Shown here: positions 33,787 through 45,530 of the stretch, in pieces
How the letters are laid out: each line of letters starts with the position of its first letter
Position numbering within the stretch: the first letter of the stretch is position 1
Origin: Calvatia gigantea
Lineage: Eukaryota; Basidiomycota; Agaricomycetes; Agaricales; Lycoperdaceae
NCBI GenBank assembly: GCA_025093985.1
Contig: JACAAK010000002.1
Location: 868,001-932,000 of the forward strand
Length of the DNA stretch: 64,000 nt
Reading direction: 5' to 3'
The notes under the pieces: model-generated
What the model was told of the DNA's origin: nothing
The model's input: the letters and a program-made list of their open reading frames with translations, nothing else
The model's database searches: none
Translations under genes and position numbers: made by a program

Positions 33787-34975
33787 TTATCTGTGAGGTA
33801 AGGCTGTGGACTGGTCGCAGGAAAAGCCGCAATCCTAGGTTGTCATCACAGCTACATCGACTCTACTACGGAGTTCCGATCGTTCGGGTGAAATAAAGTC
33901 AGTCGTTCGAGACACTGGTGCGCTGTCCACTCGATCTGGATATGGGCTTGCAGCTCTCATAATTATCAAATTGAAGGCAATCCCTGTAATTTGAACCTCC
34001 TTCCAGAATGTTCAGCAGAAGTTTGGCAGCGATCGCAAGCCACTCACTGCGGCATTTGTAATGTAAGCAGCATTGCCCGCGCGGAGATGGACAATGAAAA
34101 CAACGATGGTCGTGATGGTGTAAATTAGGCCTGATTCGATGATGGTACGCCTAGCAAACTGGAGTCGGCTTCGCTGGGGTATGTCTCGGATGGAACATAT
34201 GCTAGGAGGATTCCAAGCTCGTTCTATTTTCCATAGTTTCCATAAAATGAGGCCTCGGGCGCTATCAAGTTTGTTCGTTTAGGCCAAAAGATAGGATCTA
34301 CTCACTGGACGAGAATATGTTGACAAAGATTGTACTGCCCCAGAACGCCGTCCTGACACGGGAGGAGGTATTCAAGCTCACATTCGATCCCAGCTGCAAC
34401 AGCATTCGAAGATATAGGATGCAGATCCCGCAGGCTAAGGTCCCTAGCCAGCCCACGAGAGGGATAAACAAAACAACGAATGATCTATTCCAGATGAGCC
34501 AGCATCTGTAGACCTGATCTTATATCCTTGTCAATATATTTCGTCGATGCCAAACGCCGAACGCACCAGAACGCAATCGGCAATAACTGTTTGTAAATTT
34601 AGTGTCGCCGACTAAAATCACAGTATTAGTTACTAGTAAGCGCATTGGGGGATACCTGCTACCCGCCTTTAGGAGATTGAGTGAAGCGTGCGCTGGTTGA
34701 TTGACTCGAAGGCTTTCATCGTTCTCTGGTGTGGAAACAAAGATATCCATACTGCGAACGAAGGTAAGTGATAGGCTCATTGAGGAAGAAATGAAGAGTA
34801 GAAGAATGATTGATATAGTTGGGATATTGATGTTTCGTCGCGGCTTCCAATTGGCGCTGGGGTCCCAGAGGAGCCTCTGAAGACAGACAAAGAAGGTAAT
34901 GAGGTATATGCCATAGAAGACAGACTCGACCATGAGTGCCGGTAACTGGGCCTCCACTGTCGAAAACTGATTCAT
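33787..34975 (-). pseudogene. Multi-pass membrane protein, paralogue B (decaying)
   Basis: This is a close paralogue of the gene at 32126-33305, with the same exon layout. Exon 1 reads MNQFSTVEAQLPALMVESVF and YGIYLITFFVCLQRLLWD. It has three lesions. Intron 1 donors (GCGGGTAGCAGGTAT) lie in phases 1 and 2, while the acceptor before SATLNLQTV needs phase 0, so splicing breaks the frame. The donor of intron 2 is GCGTTC where A has GTGTTC. And a TAG at 33837-33835 ends the protein 14 residues before the A-type end. Other parts still read well: CWLIWNRSFVVLFIPLVGWL, GLILWKLWKIERAWNPP and GIAFNLIIMRAASPYP. If the first donor is used in phase 1, a shorter protein results. Confidence 0.68.
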
Positions 34976-35831
34976 GTAAGGCTCAGCTTGCTGTCTAGAA
35001 GGGAGCGTCCGGTGTTGCTGGGATGGTGGAACTGAAATAGAGAACTTTAAAAGTAGTATTGAATTGAAGGTGGCGTTGAGGATTTGGCAAACTCTGCCAA
35101 GTCAGCCTTACGTGAGGGGATCCGCACTTGACTTGAAAGGGTGGGTTTCTGGCAGCATCAAGCTAGGGTCAGATGTTTGGTCAGCACCGCACCGATGCTT
35201 TTCACTGCTGGATGTGGGAATAGCCATATGAACATTACCGCATCCTGCCATGGCAGTGTTAGGTAAATATGTAGTGTGCCGTCGAATGAAGTATTTGGCA
35301 GGTCGTCAGAAGATTTGAAGTGATGTTCATGAAGACGGTCCAGGCTATCTGGGGGTCTTCTAATACGTCCACCAACAATAACCTATAACAACAGACCGAG
35401 ATCCCCGGTTGAAACCATTCGTAGAAGGGAATTACGTGGCCAGACGAAAGGAGGCAAGAGGCAAGATCCACAGTTAAAATAAAGGCTGTGGAACCTGCCA
35501 GAGACCGCAAGGTATTGGAGAGTCCAGGGAGGCACTGCGGGAGGCTGCAGTGTGAAGTGGTAATCGAAGCGAGGTCATAGAAGCCGAGTGACAATATCCG
35601 CCTCAAGGGAAGCTGAAAACGCAATAAGTGCGATATGGACTCGGAGAATGGTGGCTAGGGAATTTCTAGTCGTCTAGCACGTGAACGCGGCACATCAAGG
35701 ATTTTAGAGTGAGATTGGGGTTGGCAAAGGATCGTGTGCCAATCGAGGGACACCTTATGTTCATCCCATGAGCGATGGAAATAGATTGTATGTAAAAGTG
35801 GGCCTTTGAGGTCAGAACTTTAAGAATGGAT
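34976..35831. other. Intergenic region
   Basis: Between paralogue B (promoter side) and the 3' end of the type I membrane-protein gene. A 120-codon frame on the minus strand (35259-35624) has no domain character and I do not call it. No repeat is evident. Confidence 0.4.
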
Positions 35832-37114
35832 TCATCGAGACATGAGTATATCGGCTGTGTACGGCGAATATAAAACGGGAACTGAGGGCGATGTGTGGTT
35901 AGAAATAGCAGAATACGTCGGCGGAGCTTCACCACTATCTGGCACACAGACTTGGCTATTGGTCACACCTTGCTCTAAGTGGCTGAGTTCGACTCTCAGT
36001 CTTCTAACTTCTTCCACTAACTCATCAGGTGGACCAGAAGGCTGAGGGGGCGAGGCTAATGCTGAAAACCTGCTTGTTGTGGCTAGTGTGTCTTGTGCAC
36101 TTCTCGTGTATTGAGTTGATGCATCCGGCATGTGTTTTGCTAAGGATCCCCTTGTGGACGATAGTAGGTATCGCGGCGAGCCGAAGGCAGAAGCTATGGC
36201 AGAACTTCCGTGGATGGATTGGTTGGAGGATGCCGAATGAATTGGGTGGTGTGAATGTCGCACTGGTACTTGTGCAGCACTGGGAGTATCGAGGATAGTG
36301 GGGGGAAAGGGCCTTGAAGCGGTGGCTCTGCGCCTTTGTTGGGAGTGACGACAGAGCCAGAATAAGGCCAAGAGACCGAGCAGAAAGCATATGCCTCCTA
36401 TCACTCCACCAATGACTCCGGAGCGGCTAGAACGGTTTTTATGTGAAGTTACATCGAATTCTATCCTAGCCTTGAAGTTAGCTTTTTGCCTAGATTTGGG
36501 ACGAAAAGTTGCTTACTGGGTGTAGATCGCATAGTCAAAGCTTAGGAAAACATGATAGTCAACGCCGTATGCATTTATATTCATATGATGCAAGGCCTGG
36601 TCGAGGCCCGTTTTACTGAAAACGGGGACTTGGTAGTCGCGCTGGAAGGGCCGATTAGGATCGCCCGTGTGGTTGAAGTATCCCGCATGATGTCCGTCGA
36701 TCGTGAAGTTGCATTCTGTATTAACTGTAATTCCTTTCCCTTCGAAGTTGAAAAGTGTGAAGAAAATGTATACAGCTGTCCCTGTGGATCAGGTTATCGG
36801 TCAGAGTGTTTCACACTAGAATGATCGGGAATCGCACCATTGAATGAAAAATCAATCGAAGTGAAGGGAACCTTTCTGTCTGGCATGAGAGTGGCAGCAG
36901 TGAACGTTTCGTTGTGCATCCTGGTGATATCAGGTTTAATGGCGCAGAGATCTGTGCATGTTTGTGTTGCCCACGCCACCTCTGGCAAAAATATTGGCTT
37001 CTGGCCGGTGTTCTCGTCCCCCAGTTGATCGCCAATCGTGACATTATGTTCGAGAGCAGAGGCAGACAGAAGGCAAAGCAGGCCGAGGAAGAGCAACCCG
37101 TTGGGGCGACCCAT
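35832..37114 (-). CDS. Type I membrane protein with extracellular N-domain and short coiled cytosolic tail
   Basis: The minus-strand gene starts at 37114 with a signal peptide (MGRPNGLLFLGLLCLLSAS). The ectodomain reads NVTIGDQLGDENTGQKP, TDLCAIKPDITRMHNETFTA and, after an intron, GTAVYIFFTLFNFEGKG, TECNFTIDGHHAGYFNHTG and YHVFLSFDYAIYTQ. Several N-X-T/S sites and three cysteines are present. A second intron (GTAAGC...GCTAG) leads to SSRSGVIGGVIGGI and a single transmembrane helix ICFLLGLLALFWLC with a basic stop-transfer (RHSQQRRR). The tail is Ser/Pro-rich and includes a short heptad helix (LVEEVRRLRVELSHLEQG) and PPTYSAI. This build, TM helix flanked by GGxxGG and an E-rich helix, is common among Agaricomycete single-pass proteins of unknown function. 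Confidence 0.83.
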
Positions 37115-37651
37115 GCTCTGTGAAATTTAGCGAGAGGAAGGCGATCCATCCAAACGGGCAGTTCAACTCTTATACCATATGGTTCAGGCTGGCTTTGGCC
37201 GGGACGCCCTGCTGGTGGTTTTTTTGTAAGAACAAACTACTCTTAAGGTGTCTTTGCATCGGCCATCGATTGAGCTAAGCAAAAATAGGCCAAGTCATTA
37301 GGAACTTTGGGGGTAGCCAGTGGAGCAGACGGTGGTGCGTAGAACCAGTTGAAAAGGTAAGTCTGGCATTCATGGCGCTATTTTGTGTTTGCAGTATTCC
37401 CAGGCACGGTGTGCAAATACAGAAAACAAGCAGGTTTCGAACAGCAGGTGATAGTGTGCCGCTGCGTTACCACAGGTTGCCACACATTAGAGGACATTGG
37501 AGGACATTGAACGTTTGATTGTTGGTGCAATGATGGTGTGTCAGTTGCTGGTGGTTTCTAGGGTTAAGGTTAACTCCACAAATTACTCGGTTAGACACTG
37601 CATCATAGGTTTCCCTACCACGCCTCACCTACAAACTTGCCAAGGGCCATC
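37115..37651. promoter_or_regulatory. Divergent promoter region, type I membrane protein (-) and SRP receptor beta (+)
   Basis: The 537-bp gap separates two divergent starts. A short direct repeat GAGGACATTG occurs twice near 37492-37510. I see no gene or known operator. Confidence 0.45.
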
Positions 37652-38662
37652 ATGAACCAAGACATCTCACCTGAGGTTCCTCATGAAACTCCTGAAGTTT
37701 TGTCACCTGTCTCTGTCTTCACACCCCGGATGTTGTTCCTGGCCCCATTTACCGTAGCTATCCTAGCCTTAGCAAGTGAGTATTCCTACTTACGGTTGAC
37801 TTGGACAGGATATTCACCCCCCACAGTTGGTTTCTTCTTCCGTAGAAGAGGCTTGCGTTCGAAGCCAACTGACCTCCTCTTACTTGGTACGCCTGATGCC
37901 GGCAAAACGTCGCTCGTGACTACTGTACGTTCTCCCTTCCGGCTGGCACAAAGCTTGGTAGCAACCTCTTTTACAGCTTATCTACAACCAATGCTTGCCG
38001 ACGCATACATCGATGCAGACCAACTCTTCGGTCTACGCTCTCTCACAAAACAAAAACTTCCGTGTCATTGACGTTCCTGGGCACCCTCGCATCAGGGATC
38101 AGTATCAAGAATACTTGCCAAACACAAAAGCTATTGCGTTCGTCGTTGACGCGAGCACTATTTCACGCAATGGGGCGGCAGTAGCTGAGTGCGTCGATCC
38201 TCGTGCTTGTGTTTCATTTTGATTGACTTACAACCTTATAGGCACCTCCACCACATCCTCCACACGATAACCTCACTCCCGCCTTCACAAACTCTTCCTT
38301 CCTTGCTAATCGTGGCACATAAGGCCGACCTACTTAAGACAGGATGGTCGGCCGCTCAACAAGAGCCGCTTGCCGTCAACAGAGTGAAAGTCATTCTTGA
38401 ACGGGAACTCGAGAAAAGAAGAGCTTCTCAGAGCGGGGGCGTTGGTATTGAAGGTTTAGGTGCAGAAGACGAAAAGGCGGAGATGGGCGGGCTAGAATGT
38501 CGTGACGGGATAGGTGCCTTCAAATTTGACGACTGGGAGGGTGGCGAAATTTCGTTCGTCAGTACTTATGTTCGTCCTGGAAAGTCGTCGAGCGAAGATG
38601 AGAAGGAGAGCAGTGAGGACGGGCTGTCGGACTTGCGAGACTGGTTAGCAGATAATATGTAA
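37652..38662 (+). CDS. Signal recognition particle receptor subunit beta
   Basis: SR-beta is the membrane-anchored small GTPase that tethers SR-alpha at the ER for co-translational targeting. The start at 37652 (MNQDISPEVPHETPEVL) precedes a membrane helix (FLAPFTVAILALA). Exons join over introns beginning at about 37773, 37925 and 38188. GTPase motifs are G1 LLLGTPDAGKTSL, G3 VIDVPGHPRIRDQY and G4 LLIVAHKADLLKTG. The DVPGH box and the HKAD variant of NKxD are typical of SR-beta rather than Arf or Rab. The C-terminus reads EGGEISFVSTYVR and DLRDWLADNM, as in fungal orthologues. An acidic, Ser/Glu-rich insertion lies before the end. All four exons are in phase and the gene looks intact. Confidence 0.94.
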
Positions 38663-40281
38663 TGAGTATGTTTTTCCACTAATTCCTAATTCTACCATCG
38701 TCTCCTGAGCCTTCGAACCGCTGCTTAAGAAACCCCCTGACTCCGTTGCTGACAATTCGACGTTTCCAAGTCCCAGTTTTCTCGTCCGCAGCTCACCTTA
38801 TCGTAGGGAGGTTTAAAACACGCTTCGAGGCAACGTCCCACTGCCCTGGGCGAGTGCGTGGTTTGCCTCAAGGTTTCTCTCGGCGACTGTCTTCAGCTCT
38901 GCTACCCCGGTTATGCTTCCCGGCACTGCCTTTCTCTATTGCTGTGTTAGCATCCCCGGTGCTGAGGCGACTAACCATTCCCGATAGAATTGTGTGATAT
39001 CATTTCGAAAGCTGAGGTCAAGGCTCATACTCGCAGGTCGCTGAAAGTGTGGATCATACCATGGTTAAAACACACCAGGCCCAACCTTGATGGGCCTGGA
39101 GGCTCTGGCTCGTTTTCCTGGTGCGAAACAGTTACCAAAGCTTCACAGGATGTTTGGATCCCTTGCCAATCTCGTGGGTTAACATGACGGCGAATGCACT
39201 AGTTACAGACCCGGTCCCACTGGTTATCCTGGTTCTAACAGATGGGAGCCTTCCGCTGTTTTCAGTCCCCAGTTTTCACAAGAGACCCGAGTCGGGTCCA
39301 GGTTTCACATGATTGCATCTAGTGGGCGAAGGCGCAGAAACGCGAATTTAGTGACCGGCACCGAGGTACGTAGTGTCGAACCACCACTCATTCAATGTGG
39401 CAATTAAAAAATCGAGCTCAACTCCGTCACACACAAACAAGGGTGTGCCAGGAGGACTCAGGTATCCTGAAGCCCAGCAAACACGGAATTCGTAGTGAAA
39501 GGTTCTAAGGCTTAAAATCTCACCAGTTGCGGCCTGTTAGACGTTCGTTACGGGATACTACGATATATGCAAGTCCGATATTTCACCCGGTTCTGCCAGA
39601 CTGCAGTGGGCGGCCAGTCCGTGAGAAACGCCAAATAAAAGCAAACTTCGCGGAATATTATCGTTCATGATCATTTTATTTTGATCTTCGTCGCAGCCTT
39701 TTAGACAGTGCCCGACCCATCATTGTATTTCAACCTGGGCTGAGGCGATTCAGGTTTAGCGCAGAGAAATGCCTGGGCAGGATTAAGAACTTGCTCACCT
39801 AATGTTTGGTGAAGTAAGTGTCAGACCTTTCCCACATCTGCTCGTTTTTTCCGTTTGCACACCTCACAATAAATGTATTATATCGCGTTTTACAATCCTC
39901 GGTTGGGCGGATCTCCAGAGTATAGGAGGGGTTGACATCTTGACGAGCTATCCAAAAGGTAGAGTACTTGGCCCTAACCACAGAGCATTGCTGTCTGAAT
40001 TTAGCGCCCCGAAGACCCTCCTCCCTTTTGATATTGGGGTTGGGTTATTCAATTTAAACCTGCCCTTGATAGCCTTCTTACCACTTAGTACGGAGCCTTT
40101 GGGCGCTGGCTAGACGCCTGGATGCACGATGACTGGTTAGTGGAAATAGACGTGTGACAGCCTTCAGTGACGTGTCACCCAAGACTGCATACCTCCCTCC
40201 TGTTTCGTTCCACAAAGTTCCACGTCGCCCGTCCTCCTCCCCGCTCTTTTCTTGTAGCTTTGGCCTATTCCCATCGCCGTA
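38663..40281. other. 1.6-kb intergenic region
   Basis: The largest gap between intact housekeeping genes here. I see no supportable frame, repeat copy or tRNA-like fold. Pyrimidine-rich stretches near 40180-40260 directly upstream of the SAR1 ATG may be its promoter/5' UTR. Confidence 0.45.
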
Positions 40282-41278
40282 ATGTTCATCATCGACTGGT
40301 TTTTCGACGTTCTTAGATCATTTGGTACGTAGCTCGTTAGCAGCTGAATGCAGCCGTTTGCGTGGTTTCTCACCGTACCTCGTGCTTGACAAATAGGCTT
40401 GCTAAACAAGAATGCAAAGATTCTCTTCCTCGGCCTGGATAATGCCGGAAAGACGGTGCGTCTGCTGCGTGTGTCATGGAGTTCTTGGGGGGTTGACTGG
40501 ATTTTCGTGCTTCAGACGCTTTTGCACATGTTGAAGAATGACCGGCTAGCTACTCTGCAACCCACCCTCCACCCTAGTACGTCTATAGTGCCTTGTTGCG
40601 CGAACGCAATGCTCATACGAATTTCTTTATTCAGCTTCAGAAGAGCTTGCCATTGGCAACGTGAAATTCACCACATATGACTTGGGCGGTCACCAGCAGG
40701 GTACGTCGTGGCATATTTATTTTACGTTATAACTCGGGTCGAGTCCTGATGTTCACCACTTTGTACACAGCGCGCCGCCTCTGGAGGGATTACTTCCCTG
40801 AAGTCGACGGAATTATTTTCTTGGTCGATAGCGCTGACTTTGAGCGCTTCGCTGAAAGCAAGGCCGAACTTGACGCGCTCCTCTCTATCGAGGAACTTTC
40901 GAAAGTTCCATTCTTGATACTCGGGAACAAGATCGATGCTCCTGGTGCAGTCAGTGAGGAGGAGTTAAGGCATCATTTGGGCTTGTACCAGACCACTGGC
41001 AAGGTTCGTGTTTTTCCGAATATTTTGCATTGTTGTCGGAAGTGGTAAACGTCATATGCGCTATGAATAGGGCAAGGTTCCTCTCACCGACATTCGGCCA
41101 ATTGAAATCTTCATGTGCTCCGTCGTACAAAGACAAGGGTATGGAGAGGGTATGTCATTCTCGATTACGGGGAATACGTGAGGACTTATTCTTCCTTCAG
41201 GCTTCCGTTGGCTGTCTCAATATGTGAGTATTTTATGGACCGGTTGCTTCCGGAATACTAATGACTGTCCAGATCTAA
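40282..41278 (+). CDS. SAR1: SAR1 small GTPase (COPII coat assembly)
   Basis: Sar1 is the GTPase that starts COPII vesicle budding at the ER. Exon 1 (40282-40324) gives the amphipathic membrane helix [14 protein letters not shown]. Exon 2 starts at 40397. Further exons read [15 protein letters not shown] (G1), [40 protein letters not shown] (G3), [33 protein letters not shown] (G4) and [34 protein letters not shown], then [14 protein letters not shown] and TAA at 41276-41278. The Thr of the PTLHPTSEEL switch I replaces the Arf-type spacing as in Sar1. There are seven exons, all in phase with GT-AG borders. Identity is secure. Confidence 0.97.
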
Positions 41279-41543
41279 GTGTGGGTAACCTCATAGACCT
41301 TGATTGCCACATATCGCTTTATTCGGGACATTCGTGCCCACCCTAGTTTACGTAGTACTTTATGCCCCACTGCAAGTCTACCTTGTTTTCCATTTATCCC
41401 CAGGGTTTGTAAGGGCTTTGCGATCTCACCAAAAACGTAAACCAGATCCTTGAAAAATGAAGCCACACAGGCACCATAAGTATCATCGCGGACAAATAAA
41501 TATGTAACATTCGTGTCTGGTACCATAGGGTGCCTGTGCCATG

Positions 41544-42158
41544 CTACTTGGGCAATAACTGCGCATCGATCGCGGCCTTTGTAAGAGACTCGGGACCATC
41601 GCGAACCTCGATGATTTTGGATACATCGGCCTAGCCAAGAATTGGATTAGTGGTGCGGTGCGGTGATCAAAAGGACGGAATTTACAATCTTCTGGAAGTC
41701 GAGGTAAGCGCTTGCGTGCAGCGTCAACAAGCCTGTTTCTGAGGAAATTGGTGCCCAGTTGATGAGGACGAGGGGGTACGATTTTCGCCCATCCGAATGG
41801 TTAAGTTCATATGAGAGCACAACGTATCGAGGGGAGTTCTCGGGGAGTTCTGGCCCAAACAGTTAATGGACCAAGTCGGTAGTCTCAAAGACTTCATTTT
41901 AATATGTACCTTCAGCTAACTTTTTAATGCTTATGTCGTCGAATTGCTCGACCTCCTCCATGATAAGCTTCGCCTTATTGATCTTGATGACGATTGCAGC
42001 GCTTCCACTACTACGCTTCGCAAACCTGAATTTGCGAAGGGAATCCCTGACGGCCTGAGGTATATCAACGGTATGTGTCTATGGGGCGACCATTGGTTGG
42101 GTGGGGTCAATGCATGCTGGATAAGGCCCAGGGACTGGGGTACTGAAGTACTGACCAT
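41544..42158 (-). CDS. Glia maturation factor-like ADF/cofilin-fold protein
   Basis: GMF (yeast Aim7) binds Arp2/3 and debranches actin filaments. On the minus strand an ATG at 42158 appears to be the only coding codon of exon 1, followed by GTCAGT...CATAG (77 bp). Exon 2 starts THTVDIPQAVRDSLRKFRF and reads AAIVIKINKAKLIMEEVEQF and DISIKKLAEE. After a second intron it continues LPENSPRYVVLSYELNHSDG, RKSYPLVLINWAPIS and LLTLHASAYLDFQKI. The last exon is ADVSKIIEVRDGPESLT and ends AQLLPK at 41544. The YELNHxDGRxSYPLVLINWxP core and VDIPxxVRxxLRKFRF start are the hallmarks of GMF rather than cofilin. It is convergent with SAR1, with 265 bp between stops. Confidence 0.9.
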
Positions 42159-42334
42159 TGGGTGTTGTGTGAGATAAGATAAGCGTGATTACAGGATTCG
42201 TGAGCTAACCTGGAAATGATATCACTCGGTTTTGGGAATAACAAGTCGCTGACTTAAAAATGAGTAATCCAACACGTTCACCATGCGTACCCCCTCCTGG
42301 CACATCAAACTTCCTCGCCTTATCTTTTCTTTCA

Positions 42335-44806
42335 ATGCCTTCAGCACCAAGCCCGTCCCGTGAACATCGTTCGCGTTCACGGCTTCGAGCTTCAGGCCTT
42401 TCAACTCCTCATATAGGTCAACCAGAAGAACTCGTGTTACCAGAAGGTCCTATTAGCGAACAGGCTGCGGAATTGCTGCAAGAGTTTGTGCACCCTCAAC
42501 ACCATGCTCACACTACAGAGGGTACATTTATTGGGGAGGAAGGATCTGACGAGGAAGAGTTGGAGAGAAGGAAGAGTCTCCCCTGGTGGAAGCGTCCCTC
42601 ACCGTGGTGGTATGTAACGAGTGTGTCTCCCCATCGCCATAAGCTATCTCCGACACGTGTTTCCAGGATGTTGTGCACACTACCGTTCACGGCAGTGGCC
42701 ATGTCGGCGACTATTGCGCCACGCATTGAAATCTATACAATGCTTGTGTGTCGCGTCACAAGACCCGACATTTACTATGAACAATCATGGTCCGGTATTG
42801 CTCCGCCGTCTAAACCTATATCAAACCTTCCCCAACTGTGTGCTGCCGACCCAGTCGTTCAGGCTGCCGTGGCGAAACTTGCAGCTGGTATGTTTCCCGA
42901 CCGATCATTGGCGCTTCTCTATTCTTGTCTCGATAAATCATTTCTGACGTCAACATCATATACTCCATACTGACTGCAACATTTCCCTTTATGTAGCAAT
43001 GACAACAACTATGGGGATCCTCAGCTGTCTGACCACCGGCTGGTGGGGTGCCGTCAGTATACACTGCTTCTCCCTGCCCCGTTTCTGTACTAATTTGAGA
43101 CTCAGTTCTCAGACAGATATGGTCGCAGTCGTGTGATGGGCATATCGGCTTTCGGTCTCCTGCTGACGGACTTCAACTTCATTTTTGTTACCTTGTCTCC
43201 TGACAGGGTACCTGGAGGTTATTGGTTCCTCCTCTTGGGTCCCCTCGTAGAAGGCATCCTCGGAGGTATTCAGTTCTTGTGGGCTGAACAGGAACGCGTA
43301 TATTTATAATTTCCAGGTTTCACAAGCGCATCAGCCGCTATACATGCGTATCAAGCCGATACTACTAACGACGATAACAGGCAAGTGGAGGCAACGTACT
43401 CGGTATCTTTTGTGTTGATACGCATGATGCAGGTCTCGTATCTTCTCACTTGGCCTTGGGTTTCTTTTCACTGGGATAGCTATCGGTCCTACCCTTGGTT
43501 CATTCCTCATCCGCTCCACCGGACAAGTTTTGTCCGTGTTCTATGCCGCCGCAGGAACGCACATCCTATATACCTTCCTGGTTTGGTTCGTTCTGCCACA
43601 GTCGTTGAGTCTACGATCCAGGCTCCGAGCTCGTGCACGATACGCGGAGGAGCTACGTGTAAAGTCGTCAGAGCGCAGCCATAGAATTGGCAGTAGACTC
43701 TTGGTGTGGGTCAAGAGATTATTCGCTTTCCTCACTCCTCTTGCAGTGTTCATTCCCCAAGTTCAAGAGGTCCACAATAATCCTCTTAAGAAAAGGGGGA
43801 GGGACTGGAACCTGACCCTCATGGCCCTTGCTTATGGGCTCGTGGTGTCCATCATGGTTAGTACTCCCTTTGAAGATTTTTACATGGACACCTCACCTGC
43901 ATATAGGGCTCTTATGTCTACAAATTCCAATATGCTGCCTCGACTTTCGGCTGGACGTCAGAAACTGTGAGCCGCTTTCTCGCCTCAAGAGATTGACGTT
44001 CCTTTCTAAATATGCACACGAAGTTGGGATATTGGCTCAGTCTAGTTGGTGCCGCACGAGCGTTCTATCTGGCTGCCATCCTGCCCTGTGAGTAGAGACT
44101 TGCACCTGAACATCTCGCCCGTTGTGACAATTCTTAACAGTGGCGATTAAACTTCTCAAGCCGAAGCCCATCATCATGGAGATGCCCCACAAGCCGTCGG
44201 AATCCTCACCCCTGCTATCGTCTTCAAGTTCTACAAGTGATCCTCCTAGAAAGACCAAGGAAATCCACTCTCCTGCCTTTGATCTTGGTCTTGCCAGGGT
44301 CTCACTGTTCATCGACGCCGTGGCTTACACCTTTATGGGTCTTGCTCCTACTCCTATAGCATTTACCCTATTTGGAATGTTGGGTTCGATGGGTGCAGCT
44401 TTCTCTCCTGCAAGCCAAGCAGTGACACTCTCGCTGTACACCAAACGTAGACTGACGGAATCTGGAAGACTTTTCGGGGCACTGAGCGTCATACAAGCTC
44501 TGGGGTAAGCGACTGCACTCTTCCCATGGGCCGGGTTGGCAGATTATTTATTTTGACAGTTCGCAGATCATCGGACCCTCCCTCTATGGTTTCATTTATG
44601 TGAAAACCGTTGCAACGCACCCTCGGACTATCTTCTTGGTCAGTGTTGTCACGGTCGTCATCGCGTCGTTCCTCCTTGCATGTGTGCGCCTCCCGAAGGA
44701 GAGCTATCCTGCACATGCAATGGTAGACACCGGTGCAGACCCCGAAGAACCTGGACACCAATTCCTTCGAAGCCCAGAGCGGGACAGTCACGAGGGTGGA
44801 GGCTAG
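42335..44806 (+). CDS. MFS transporter
   Basis: A multi-exon major facilitator transporter. The chosen start is 42335 (MPSAPSPSREHRSRSRLRAS); an in-frame ATG at 42260 is possible, but the extra residues look non-conserved and the GMF start is close by. A long cytosolic N-terminus (EEGSDEEELERRKSLPWWKR) leads to TM1 (LCTLPFTAVAMSATIAPRIE). The MFS loop signature is FSDRYGRSRVMGISAFGLLL. Further helices include PGGYWFLLLGPLVEGILGG, LGLGFLFTGIAIGPTLGSFL and ILYTFLVWFVLPQSL, then a basic central loop. The second half has LGYWLSLVGAARAFYLAAIL, AYTFMGLAPTPIAFTLFGML and SQIIGPSLYGFIYVKTVA. The D-R-x-G-R motif and TIGPxxG helix resemble drug:H+ antiporters (TetA-like). Substrate is unknown. No lesion was seen. 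Confidence 0.88.
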
Positions 44807-45530
44807 AGCATGATCTAGAATTTTGACGGGGGCTCTTAGTGTGTTACAATATTTCTCATTTTGAATTGGTTGAACAATCTGTGCCATCCTTGAAAATTAT
44901 GGTAACGCGGAAATATGATAATTGCTTTTGGATCCTGAGAACCAACAGAGGAATTCTTGTTCAACTCAGTGATCGGAATGTTTCTAGCTCAAAATTAAGG
45001 CAATCTCTCGCACTTGATATCAACATTCTCCCGACTAACCCTCTGGCCTTCAGTCCAGATCTTTGGTGAGTCACTAATAGTCTTCCATCTGTTTCTGATC
45101 TGATTCGACGCGTCTGGGACAATATAGAACATCAGTCAGCTAATGATGTTTCTCGTCTTGCCGTATACAAGAAACAGCCGGCTAAGGGTCACATTACTGC
45201 TAACCACGCTTTTCCGTCCTCGGCTGCGGCTAATACTCTTTCCCAGTTTGAAAACACCGATTCCGTCTCTGATACCATCACTACATTTCTTCTGACACCA
45301 TGTGGGCGCAGGCCAGGTTACCACCCGACAACACCGCACAACATTTTCTGCTATTTCCCCCAGAAGTTCCTCATACGGTTGGGCACAAGCCCTCGGCGTC
45401 CGCCCAGCGGCTCTCCTGCGGATTTTTTTTTGATGCAGAAGAGTCTAGCAGCACACGTATAAGAGGCTGGACCTCATGCTTGCAGGCTGAGCAATTCTGA
45501 ATTTCCTCAGAACAAACGATCTCCTCGGCA
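44807..45530. other. Intergenic region upstream of GH17 gene
   Basis: Follows the MFS stop codon and precedes the GH17 start. No gene is supported; short frames have no known features. The GH17 promoter must be in the right-hand part. Confidence 0.45.

Noticed and set aside
35259..35624. 120-codon minus-strand frame
   Set aside because: No signal, helix pattern or motif, and no splice-compatible partner exon; not supported as a gene.
38663..40281. Possible tRNA or ncRNA in the 1.6-kb gap
   Set aside because: I looked for a T-loop consensus with a matching acceptor stem and found none convincing.
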